Source: Bifidobacteriaceae bacterium
GTDB taxonomy: Bacteria > Actinomycetota > Actinomycetes > Actinomycetales > WQXJ01
Direction: 5' to 3'
DNA length: 5,172 nucleotides
Assembly (NCBI GenBank): GCA_031272565.1
Contig: JAISTN010000417.1
Location: forward strand, 1-5,172
The translations under genes and the position numbers were made by a program. Within the stretch, counting starts at the first letter, position 1. Every line of letters starts with the position of its first letter. The notes below the pieces were generated by a model, which saw only the letters and a program-made list of their open reading frames with translations, had not been told where the DNA came from and did not search any database. Positions 1 through 5,172 of the stretch are shown here, piece by piece.

Positions 1-1
1 G

Positions 2-1333
2 TTGGGGACCGGTGAAGTGATCATCGACCTCAAGACCACCCGCCAAACCTTCTTTGTGCTGACCAACCTGGGCAATCTGTATAGCTGGGGCGAATCGGCC
101 GGCACCGGCTCGATTGGCCAAGGAGTGGCCACCAATAACGCTACGAGTTCCAACCGCAAGAGCTCACGGCCGCGCCGCATTTTGACCGGCGTGCACTCCT
201 TTGGCGTGGGCCCAGCCAACGCCTGGGCGGTGGTGACTTGCGGCTGGTCCGTCTCCACCTGGGTGGAAACCACGGTCTATGACGACGCGACCACCGAGAC
301 CCAGGGCACGCCCCACGGCAATTGCACCAACGCCACCACCACCGACGATGTCCCGCCCAGCTTGGTCTTTTGGGGTGCCAACAACGCCACCCCTGACTCA
401 GACACCAAATGGGGGCGCTATGTGGGCGGCGGCCAGCCGGCCGGCTCGGCCGCCAGCGGGCTGGATGGCACCCCCCTCAACAGCTACTACTTCGTGTCCC
501 CCACCGAACTGAAGTCCACCAACCCGCTGCGTACGATCTTCGACGCCGCGCGGACCAGCGCCACCAGCTACGCGGTCGGTTCGGATGAAGACCGCGGCGT
601 CCGGATGGGTTCGGCCGGGCGGGCGGCCGGCAACGGTTTCCAGGCCCTGAAGGCGGACAACGGTGCGATCCAGTACATCAGCGGCCACGCCTTCGGCTCC
701 CAGTTGCTGGTCCACAGTTCCAAGGATGGCAAGCTGCACCTCTACACCTGGGGCAACGACGGCTTCTACGGGGCTGGGCACGCCACCAACCCGCTGGTGC
801 CAACCGAGCTTTCGCTGGGCAGCGGCGTCACACCGGTGATGGTGCGCCACAGCCGCGACATGGTCTTCATCCTGGATTCGACCGGCGCCCTGTGGGCTTA
901 CGGCACCCGGCGCATGTCCGATGACTTCCCTGCTCTGGATGCCAACGGCAAGGTGATCTTCGCAGCCGCGACTGCGGCCAGCGCTGCACCACACGATGGC
1001 GCCACGCCAGGCTTCCAAACCCCCACCAAGCTGGTTTCAGACGACCCGGTCAGCCCGTTTTACCCCGGCCGGGCGCATGAGATCGCCTGCAGCGACTTCA
1101 CCTGCCTGGTGGAAGACACCAGTGGCCATTACTGGACCTTTGGCGGCGGCTGGACCACCTTCACCAATTGGGGTGACACCGCCTCAAACACCACCTGGCA
1201 GATCAAGGTGAACAACCCCCACCTGATGGTGCGCAACTGGTGGGACTGCCGCAACACGCTCACCACGAACACCTATCCCGGTGGCCTGGTCTGGCTGCAC
1301 CGCGACGGCCGCTTCCTGACCACTTGTAAATGA
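2..1333 (+). CDS. RCC1-like beta-propeller repeat protein, 5'-truncated
   Basis: This is the C-terminal 443 residues of a larger protein. The frame is open to the left edge, so the TTG at position 2 is probably internal. Degenerate RCC1-type blades are visible: residues 17-31 (FVLTNLGNLYSWG core), 119-126 (SLVFWGA), 232-256 (SQLLVHSSKDG..LYTWGNDGFYG), 284-302 (RDMVFILDSTGALWAYGT) and 364-382 (SDFTCLVEDTSGHYWTFGG). Each follows the family pattern of two hydrophobic strands, a D/N-G turn and a Y-x-W/F-G end. RCC1 propellers generally bind partner proteins; no enzyme activity is implied. Six cysteines (80, 108, 363, 368, 416, 442) fit an oxidised extracellular protein, unlike the Cys-free mature proteins encoded next door. 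No C-terminal anchor helix or LPxTG motif is present, so it is either secreted or held by its missing N-terminal part. The downstream genes encode signal peptidase clients, so the missing N-terminus may carry the same signal type (inference). The family call is good; the function is unknown. Confidence 0.8.
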   Translation: MGTGEVIIDLKTTRQTFFVLTNLGNLYSWGESAGTGSIGQGVATNNATSSNRKSSRPRRILTGVHSFGVGPANAWAVVTCGWSVSTWVETTVYDDATTETQGTPHGNCTNATTTDDVPPSLVFWGANNATPDSDTKWGRYVGGGQPAGSAASGLDGTPLNSYYFVSPTELKSTNPLRTIFDAARTSATSYAVGSDEDRGVRMGSAGRAAGNGFQALKADNGAIQYISGHAFGSQLLVHSSKDGKLHLYTWGNDGFYGAGHATNPLVPTELSLGSGVTPVMVRHSRDMVFILDSTGALWAYGTRRMSDDFPALDANGKVIFAAATAASAAPHDGATPGFQTPTKLVSDDPVSPFYPGRAHEIACSDFTCLVEDTSGHYWTFGGGWTTFTNWGDTASNTTWQIKVNNPHLMVRNWWDCRNTLTTNTYPGGLVWLHRDGRFLTTCK

Positions 1334-1340
1334 CAGCCCG

Positions 1341-1367
1341 GCGGCCCGGGAATAATCCGGGCGCCGC
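1341..1367 (+). other. GC hairpin in gap after RCC1-like gene
   Basis: GCCCGG (1344-1349) pairs with CCGGGC (1357-1362) around a 7-base loop. The stem is extended by GCG/CGC (1341-1343 with 1365-1367) past a 2-base bulge. No T-run follows, so it is at most a weak or Rho-assisted terminator or an mRNA-stabilising stem. It sits inside the N-terminal extension that would exist if the next gene started at the overlapping ATG at 1330, which argues for the later start. Confidence 0.35.
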
Positions 1368-1399
1368 GGACGTTGAAGCAATGGCGATCAATTCAAGGC

Positions 1400-1408
1400 A
1401 AGGAGGTG
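1400..1408 (+). promoter_or_regulatory. Shine-Dalgarno deciding the start of client 1
   Basis: AAGGAGGTG is a near-perfect anti-16S match. GGAGG ends at 1406, four bases before GTG at 1411. No comparable site precedes the in-frame ATGs at 1330 or 1381, so this site selects GTG 1411 as the start. Confidence 0.7.
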
Positions 1409-1410
1409 CC

Positions 1411-2109
1411 GTGGCGCGTCACGTGCGCAGCGACAGCCGGTGGGCCAGCCCGGCCTGCCAGCTCACCCCACCCACCAAGCGGTGGTGGCGGCGGGCCCTG
1501 GCGGCGGCCGGCGCCATGGCCGGCCTGGCCGGACTGACGGTCCTGGCCGGCCCCACCTTGGCCTCCTTTGTCGACGGCGAATACGGCGCCATGGACCATT
1601 CGGCCGGCGTCCATAACCTGCAGATCTCCCTGGACGGCCAGGACTGGCACGAGACGTCATTGGACGGCCTACCCGACAACCAGGCCGACACGGGCGTGCT
1701 GACCCCCCTGACCCTGACCGGCTCAACCTGGATTGTGCCCGGTGACCCGATCACCGGCCACACGGTGCAGTTCCAGGTCCGCAACGACCCCAACTCGACC
1801 GCCAACTCGCAGATGATCTTCCGGCTGTTTGCCCAACCGGGCTCCGATGCCGAGGCCCTGGCCGTGCTGCGCTTCGACATCGACCTTGATGGTGTCAGCC
1901 AAGGCACCGGCCTGCAGTACACCGACCTCACCACCGGCGCCGTCCCCATGGTGATCGATGATGAGGCCACCCCTGGCACCAGCCACCGCCTGACGCTCAA
2001 GGCCACCATCCCGGACCAGGGCAGCCGGGCAGCCAATGACGCGCTGGCCGACAAATCCGCCGACCTGTTGCTGGCCGTCCTAGGCACCTCGGTACTGCCA
2101 GAGCCCTGA
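1411..2109 (+). CDS. SipW-dependent-type exported protein, client 1 (TasA-like class)
   Basis: A 232-residue protein when started at GTG 1411, chosen for the strong ribosome site just upstream. An in-frame ATG at 1330 overlaps the stop of the previous gene (ATGA) and would add 27 residues, but it lacks a ribosome site and adds nothing resembling a signal. N-region basic residues (KRWWRR, 23-28) precede a hydrophobic helix (29-47) and the junction TLASFVDGEYG (49-59). This is the A-x-F-x-D-x-E signature of alternate-type signal peptides cut by SipW-like peptidases. The mature part is predicted all-beta and Cys-free. It shares with the next protein W-x-ETS-x-DGL-x-DN, TGV-x-TP and a late PG....R..L.A strand pair. 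It ends in a hydrophobic strand (LLLAVLG) and a short tail with no anchor. Expected role: exported surface or matrix protein, by analogy with TasA and camelysin. Family assignment is firm; the precise function is unknown. Confidence 0.82.
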   Translation: MARHVRSDSRWASPACQLTPPTKRWWRRALAAAGAMAGLAGLTVLAGPTLASFVDGEYGAMDHSAGVHNLQISLDGQDWHETSLDGLPDNQADTGVLTPLTLTGSTWIVPGDPITGHTVQFQVRNDPNSTANSQMIFRLFAQPGSDAEALAVLRFDIDLDGVSQGTGLQYTDLTTGAVPMVIDDEATPGTSHRLTLKATIPDQGSRAANDALADKSADLLLAVLGTSVLPEP

Positions 2110-2171
2110 CCGCCGCCAAGCACTCTGAACCCCCCAATCCCCCTGCAGCAAAGACAGACGCGAACAGCCAA

Positions 2172-2200
2172 CCCGGGCGGCCAAACCGAGGCCACCCGGG
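2172..2200 (+). other. Hairpin between client 1 and client 2
   Basis: CCCGGG (2172-2177) pairs with CCCGGG (2195-2200), and GGCC (2179-2182) with GGCC (2190-2193), separated by one C/A mismatch, around the 7-base loop AAACCGA. It ends 10 bases before the ribosome site of the next gene and has no T-run. It could slow readthrough, protect an mRNA end, or limit translation of client 2; sequence alone does not decide. Confidence 0.45.
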
Positions 2201-2210
2201 CGCGAGCCAC

Positions 2211-2217
2211 AAGGAAG
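2211..2217 (+). promoter_or_regulatory. Ribosome site before tandem ATG codons
   Basis: AAGGAAG precedes two consecutive in-frame ATGs at 2219 and 2222. The GGA core (2213-2215) lies 3 bases from the first and 6 from the second. The second ATG is therefore better spaced, and the protein gains or loses only one Met. Confidence 0.55.
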
Positions 2218-2221
2218 CATG

Positions 2222-2938
2222 ATGTACACACCGACCCATAACCGGCCCCCCGCCATTGTGGTGGAACGCCAAACCAGCCGCCGCCTAGCCGGCTTCCTGG
2301 CCGTCACCTGCCTGGGCGCCGCCATGATGACCGGCGTCACCCAGGCCGCCTTCACCGACGGCGAATACGGCGCCACCAGCTACACGGCGGGGCAGTACAA
2401 CTTGCAGATCGCCGCCGCCGTGGCGCCCAACCTGGCGGACACGGTGTGGCAGGAAACCTCCACCGACGGGCTGGCGGACAACTTCCCTGAAACTGGCGTC
2501 ACCACCCCCATTGCGCTGACCACCGCCAACGGCGGTGCCATGATTCCCGGGCTGGCGGATTCCTACGCCACCACCACCCTGTACATCCGGAACAACTCCA
2601 ACGTCGATTCGACGCTCAACCTGTCCCTGATCGACCAGACCGCCGCCGGGACGGCCAACGCCGGCACTCGCGACCTGCTGCGCCTGGATATCGCGGTGGA
2701 CCGCCTGCAGCAAGGCCAGGCGCCCGTGCCGGTCTATTCCACCACCGGCAAGGCGGTGGCCGATCTAAACAGCGACGCCAAGTCGATCCCGTTCGTGACC
2801 GTGGCAGCGCCCGGCGCCATCTACCGGATCGTCCTGACGGCCCGCCTGGTGGACGGCACCGACCAGGCCACCACCAACGCCGCCCAGGGCGGCACCGCTT
2901 CCCTGTGGGTGACCGTCAAGGGCCACGCCACCGCCTGA
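2222..2938 (+). CDS. SipW-dependent-type exported protein, client 2 (TasA-like class)
   Basis: A 238-residue protein (239 if the ATG at 2219 is used). The N-region ends in SRR (20-22 in the 239-residue numbering) and is followed by a hydrophobic helix (23-41). The junction TQAAFTDGEYGA, then SYTAGQYNLQI, is a textbook SipW-client pattern. Cleavage is likely near A43/A44. The mature chain has no cysteine, is rich in Thr/Ala/Asn and looks all-beta, ending with APGAIYRIVLTARL and a final strand LWVTVKG. It is the closest relative of the preceding protein, sharing DGEYGA, W-x-ETS-x-DGL-x-DN and ETGV/DTGV-x-TP. A 20-base stretch (2356-2375) is identical to 1572-1591 in that gene. No sortase signal or C-terminal helix is present, so any surface retention would be by assembly or binding. 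It is probably cotranscribed with the upstream genes unless the intervening hairpin stops transcription. Role inferred: exported surface or matrix subunit. Confidence 0.83.
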   Translation: MYTPTHNRPPAIVVERQTSRRLAGFLAVTCLGAAMMTGVTQAAFTDGEYGATSYTAGQYNLQIAAAVAPNLADTVWQETSTDGLADNFPETGVTTPIALTTANGGAMIPGLADSYATTTLYIRNNSNVDSTLNLSLIDQTAAGTANAGTRDLLRLDIAVDRLQQGQAPVPVYSTTGKAVADLNSDAKSIPFVTVAAPGAIYRIVLTARLVDGTDQATTNAAQGGTASLWVTVKGHATA

Positions 2939-3027
2939 CGGCCGCCATGTGGCTGCCAGGCACGCCAGGGCAGATTCACTCACGCCCAGAGCGAAACCGT
3001 CAGCCATCAGGGAATGCAACCCAAGAC

Positions 3028-3061
3028 CCAACGGTTGAAACCGTTGGCGCGGTTCTACTCT
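3028..3061 (+). promoter_or_regulatory. Palindrome overlapping a candidate promoter for client 3
   Basis: CCAACGGTTGAAACCGTTGG (3028-3047) has two perfect 9-base arms around a central GA. Its centre contains TTGAAA (3035-3040), a good -35 match. TACTCT (3056-3061) fits the relaxed actinobacterial TAnnnT -10, with a rather short 15-base spacer. A third CGGTT (3050-3054) repeats the half-site 18 bases after the first (3032-3036). The arrangement suggests an operator over a promoter. The palindrome could instead be a terminator stem (8 bp, TGAA loop) for the upstream gene, but no T-run follows. Confidence 0.4.
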
Positions 3062-3087
3062 GGCCCGTCCGGCCCCGGCCGGCCAGA
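3059..3087 (+). other. Leader hairpin upstream of client 3
   Basis: TCTGGCC (3059-3065) is perfectly complementary to GGCCAGA (3081-3087). An inner CCGGCC/GGCCGG pairing (3069-3074 with 3077-3082) competes for the same bases. It would lie in the 5' leader if transcription starts after the candidate -10 at 3056, giving a structured leader of about 75 bases before the start codon. Confidence 0.3.
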
Positions 3088-3127
3088 CCAGATGCCAACC
3101 GCGGCAAGCAATGACAGCAACTCCCCT

Positions 3128-3132
3128 AGGAG
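3128..3132 (+). promoter_or_regulatory. Ribosome site of client 3
   Basis: AGGAG lies nine bases before ATG 3142, in an A-rich unstructured stretch. A second in-frame ATG at 3148 would be 15 bases away and is unlikely to be used. Confidence 0.65.
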
Positions 3133-3141
3133 AAACACAGA

Positions 3142-3882
3142 ATGACTATGCAAAATGTGGCCACCGAGCCCTTGGTGGTGCAGGAGAAGTCCAAGCGTCG
3201 CCGCGCAGCCGGCATCATCGCCACCTCCGCCATGGGCCTGGCCCTGGTGACCGGTGCGACCATCGCCGCCTTCCAAGACACCGAATGGGCGAACCCGTCC
3301 AACGGCAACGGCTACACGGCTGCCCGGTTCAACCTGCAGATCGTCGACACCATCGATGAGAACGACGTCAGCAAGACCGGCACCGCCTGGAAGGACACCG
3401 CCCAGCAGGCCGGCGTGCCGGACGGCCCGCACGAAGCCGCCGCGTCCGTGGTGGCGCCCCTGGCCCTGGGCACCAACGACGCCCTGGTGCCGGACGTGTT
3501 CCGTACCACCACCTTCTACCTGACCAACGATGGCACCTCGAACCAGACGCTGACCCTGAAGCTGGTGGACGCCACCAGCAACCCCAACACCGCTCAGCAG
3601 GCGATGCGGGACAGCCTGATCTTCAAGATCAAGGTGACCAAGGCCCAGCGCACCGCCAACGCGGTGACCGGCTGGGATGGCGCCGTCACCTTCCCAACCA
3701 GCAACACCTACACCTGGTCCCAGGCTGCCAACGGCGTGACGATCGCCGACACGGCCGAGCCGGGTGCGGTCTTCAAGGTTGAGGTGCTGGCCTCCATCAC
3801 CGAGGGCGGCGCCACCACCACCGATGTGCCGGGCGCCCAGATCGACGCGCTCATCGCCACCGTCGCCACGCCGACGGCCTGA
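3142..3882 (+). CDS. SipW-dependent-type exported protein, client 3 (TasA-like class)
   Basis: A 246-residue protein with a clear ribosome site at 3128-3132. The N-region is basic (KSKRRR, 16-21), followed by a hydrophobic helix (22-41) and the junction TIAAFQDTEWAN, then YTAARFNLQI. The signal type is the same as in the two upstream paralogues, but the mature part has diverged: AWKDTAQQAGVPDG replaces the W-x-ETS-x-DGL block. The common late core is retained as EPGAVFKVEVLASITEGG, followed by a last strand ALIATVA. There is no cysteine and no anchor. All lysines use AAG and most leucines CTG, which with the good ribosome site and possible own promoter suggests a well-expressed member, perhaps the main subunit (inference). 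It ends in tandem TGA stops (3880-3885), and a strong hairpin follows. Probable role: exported surface or matrix protein processed by the peptidase encoded next. Function not proven. Confidence 0.83.
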   Translation: MTMQNVATEPLVVQEKSKRRRAAGIIATSAMGLALVTGATIAAFQDTEWANPSNGNGYTAARFNLQIVDTIDENDVSKTGTAWKDTAQQAGVPDGPHEAAASVVAPLALGTNDALVPDVFRTTTFYLTNDGTSNQTLTLKLVDATSNPNTAQQAMRDSLIFKIKVTKAQRTANAVTGWDGAVTFPTSNTYTWSQAANGVTIADTAEPGAVFKVEVLASITEGGATTTDVPGAQIDALIATVATPTA

Positions 3883-3931
3883 TGAGCCCACGGTGACGGC
3901 CGCCCCAGCGGGCGCCCGCCACCAACCCTCA

Positions 3932-3961
3932 GGGCGGCCCGGCCCACGGGCCGGGCCGCCC
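3932..3961 (+). terminator. Strong GC hairpin, probable terminator after client 3
   Basis: GGGCGGCCCGGCCC (3932-3945) and GGGCCGGGCCGCCC (3948-3961) are perfect 14-base complements, realistically a 13-bp stem with a 4-base loop. Only GTTT (3968-3971) follows, so it lacks a classic T-run, as is common in high-GC bacteria. A smaller stem (CGCCC 3901-3905 with GGGCG 3910-3914) precedes it. Partial readthrough would give less peptidase than client. It also works as a stem on the other strand, but no - strand gene is seen. Confidence 0.65.
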
Positions 3962-4018
3962 ACCCCCGTTTCCCCCCAACCACCATCCCCGCCCCAATAG
4001 CCACGAAAGACCCCGCAG

Positions 4019-5172
4019 ATGAAGATTCTCAGAGCAATCCAAACCGTAGTCCTAGTGATCCTGTGCGCCATCGGCACCGCCTCGGTGCTGATCTGCGCCG
4101 CCTGCTTCCTGGGTGACCTGAAGCCGGCCATCGTGGTGTCCGGTTCGATGGAGCCGACCCTGCCGGTCGGTTCGGTCACCTTCACCAAGACCGTCGATGC
4201 CTCCCAGGTTGAAGTGGGCGACATCGTGACCGTGCCGCAGGTGGGCGCGGAGGGCGTGGTGACCCACCGGGTGGTGTCGACCACGGCGCTCGATGACGGC
4301 CGCTACGAACTGGTCCTGCGGGGCGACGCCAACAAACTGGACGATCCGGTCCCCTACACCGTCCGCAGCGTCAACGAATACCACTTCAAGATCCCGCACC
4401 TGGGCACCTGCCTGATGTGGGCCAAGGCTCACCGGCTGGCCGCCGCGCTGATTCTGATTGGCGCCCTGGTCTTCATGTTCATTGGCCGGACCCGGACCTC
4501 GGTGCGCCTGCCCAACGGCGAAGAGGTCAAGGGCTTGACCAAGCGCGAGGCCGAACGGCTGGTCCGGGCCTGGCACGCCCAGCACCCGGTGCAGTCCGGG
4601 CCGGCGGCCGCCGATGCCGCCAATGGCCAGACAGACAGCGCCGACAGCCCGGTGCTGGACTCCGAGCCGCTGGCCTCCGAGGCGCCGCTGGCTCAGGCAC
4701 CGGCCGCGGCCACAGCAGTAGCCCTGGCCCCGGTCAGGATGGCGGTGGCCCAGGCCGCCGCCACCGCCCCACGGCGGGCCGCGGCCGAATCCGAAGCGGA
4801 AGCCACCACGGTGTTGCCCGTCCGCGTTTCGGCGGCCGACAAACTGCCCCAACAACTCCCGGCCCCGTCCACCGCGCCGTTGACGCAGACGCAGGCTGAT
4901 CTGATGGCCGCCCCGGCGGCCCCCAAAGCGCCGGTGGCCCAAGTGGCCCCCGGCAAAGTTGCAGCCCAGGCTTCGTCTCCTATCGACTCGGGCGCAGCGG
5001 CGGCGGTAGCCGCGCCCGCCGGCGAGCACCTGGACTACGCCCGCACGGCGCGCCCAGCCGCTCATGCCGCCCTGGAGCAGGCCTACCCCATGACCCGGTC
5101 AGTGCCGGCCGCCCGGCCGGCCGCGGTGTCACGGCCGGCCACGGCTGCCAGGCCGGCGCCGGCCGCCCGGCC
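4019..5172 (+). CDS. sipW: Signal peptidase I, archaeal/ER type (SipW-like), with long Ala/Pro-rich tail; 3' end missing
   Basis: Open from ATG 4019 to the right edge (384 codons, no stop). It cleaves signal peptides at the outer membrane face. Residues 7-31 form the first membrane helix. SGSMEPTLPVGS (41-52) holds the nucleophile Ser43; VVTHRVV (80-86) has His83, the general base that replaces Lys in the ER/archaeal S26B class; RGDANKLDDP (101-110) has the conserved Asp103. All key residues are present, so it should be active. A second helix (140-156) should return the chain to the cytoplasm. Then come a basic, helix-prone segment (157-189) and an Ala/Pro-rich, probably disordered tail of at least 195 residues. 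SipW-type enzymes are usually about 180-200 residues, so the tail is unusual. The ribosome site is weak (GAAAGA, 4005-4010), and the start is supported by the short basic N-terminus before the helix. Three client genes directly upstream point to its substrates. Confidence 0.9.
   Translation, partial: MKILRAIQTVVLVILCAIGTASVLICAACFLGDLKPAIVVSGSMEPTLPVGSVTFTKTVDASQVEVGDIVTVPQVGAEGVVTHRVVSTTALDDGRYELVLRGDANKLDDPVPYTVRSVNEYHFKIPHLGTCLMWAKAHRLAAALILIGALVFMFIGRTRTSVRLPNGEEVKGLTKREAERLVRAWHAQHPVQSGPAAADAANGQTDSADSPVLDSEPLASEAPLAQAPAAATAVALAPVRMAVAQAAATAPRRAAAESEAEATTVLPVRVSAADKLPQQLPAPSTAPLTQTQADLMAAPAAPKAPVAQVAPGKVAAQASSPIDSGAAAAVAAPAGEHLDYARTARPAAHAALEQAYPMTRSVPAARPAAVSRPATAARPAPAAR
5096..5172 (+). 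repeat. 18-bp (hexapeptide) tandem repeat in peptidase tail
   Basis: Arginine recurs exactly every six residues at 360, 366, 372, 378 and 384 (codons at 5096, 5114, 5132, 5150, 5168). The units are RSVPAA, RPAAVS, RPATAA, RPAPAA and a fifth cut by the window end. At DNA level the units share CGGCCGGCC-like cores but are not identical. The array probably continues past the edge. Confidence 0.65.

Noticed and set aside
1373..1396. TTGAA ... TTCAA inverted repeat and -35-like TTGAAG before client 1
   Set aside because: Arms are only five bases and no acceptable -10 is found at 16-18 bases; likely chance.
1419..2231. 270-codon open frame on the - strand
   Set aside because: It mirrors client 1, which has a signal sequence and clear paralogues. 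No ribosome site or recognisable fold supports the reverse frame.
2276..2287. Possible twin-arginine (Tat) signal in client 2 (SRR before the hydrophobic helix)
   Set aside because: The residues after RR (L-A-G) do not complete a Tat motif, and the A-x-F-x-D-x-E junction with a SipW-type peptidase nearby explains the signal better.
2953..2973. CTGCC ... GGCAG stem after client 2 as a terminator
   Set aside because: The five-base stem with an 11-base loop and no T-run is too weak to support.
3055..4284. 409-codon open frame on the - strand
   Set aside because: It overlaps client 3, the terminator stem and the peptidase start. The translation is Gly/Arg/His-rich without domains, typical of an antisense shadow in high-GC coding DNA.
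4417..4899. 160-codon + strand open frame inside the peptidase gene
   Set aside because: Arg/Gly/Pro-rich out-of-frame shadow; the peptidase frame is continuous through it.
4052..5065. 337-codon open frame on the - strand
   Set aside because: It is antisense to the peptidase gene, whose catalytic motifs are unmistakable. The predicted product is Gly/Arg/Gln-rich low complexity.

Overview
The window is a high-GC (roughly two-thirds G+C), densely coding stretch, all on the + strand. Strong G/C third-position bias and the gene families present suggest an actinobacterium (Actinomycetota). Genus cannot be read from the sequence alone. Both ends cut through genes.

Layout: (1) the C-terminal part of a secreted-looking RCC1-like beta-propeller protein (2-1333, 5' end missing). 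(2) Three consecutive paralogous exported proteins of about 230-250 residues (1411-2109, 2222-2938, 3142-3882). Each begins with a basic stretch, a hydrophobic helix and an Ala-x-Phe-x-Asp-x-Glu junction, which is the hallmark of SipW-dependent ('alternate-type') signal peptides as in Bacillus TasA/camelysin. (3) A strong GC-rich hairpin (3932-3961). (4) A signal peptidase of the archaeal/ER type (SipW-like, Ser-His-Asp), starting at 4019 and running off the right edge with a very long Ala/Pro-rich tail that ends in an 18-bp tandem repeat.

The reading I favour is a self-contained surface-protein export locus: the peptidase is the cognate processing enzyme, the three small paralogues are its clients and possibly structural subunits of a fibre or coat, and the RCC1-like protein is a larger surface partner. 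This resembles in logic the tapA-sipW-tasA operon of Bacillus, but with three client paralogues and a propeller protein. Fibre formation is inference; co-location and signal architecture are seen directly.

There is no gene-free stretch over 300 bases. The gaps are 77, 112, 203 and 136 bases, and each holds at least one inverted repeat, so expression of the members is probably tuned separately. The gap before the third client (2939-3141) carries the best promoter/operator candidate. No tRNA, rRNA, CRISPR or mobile element was seen.
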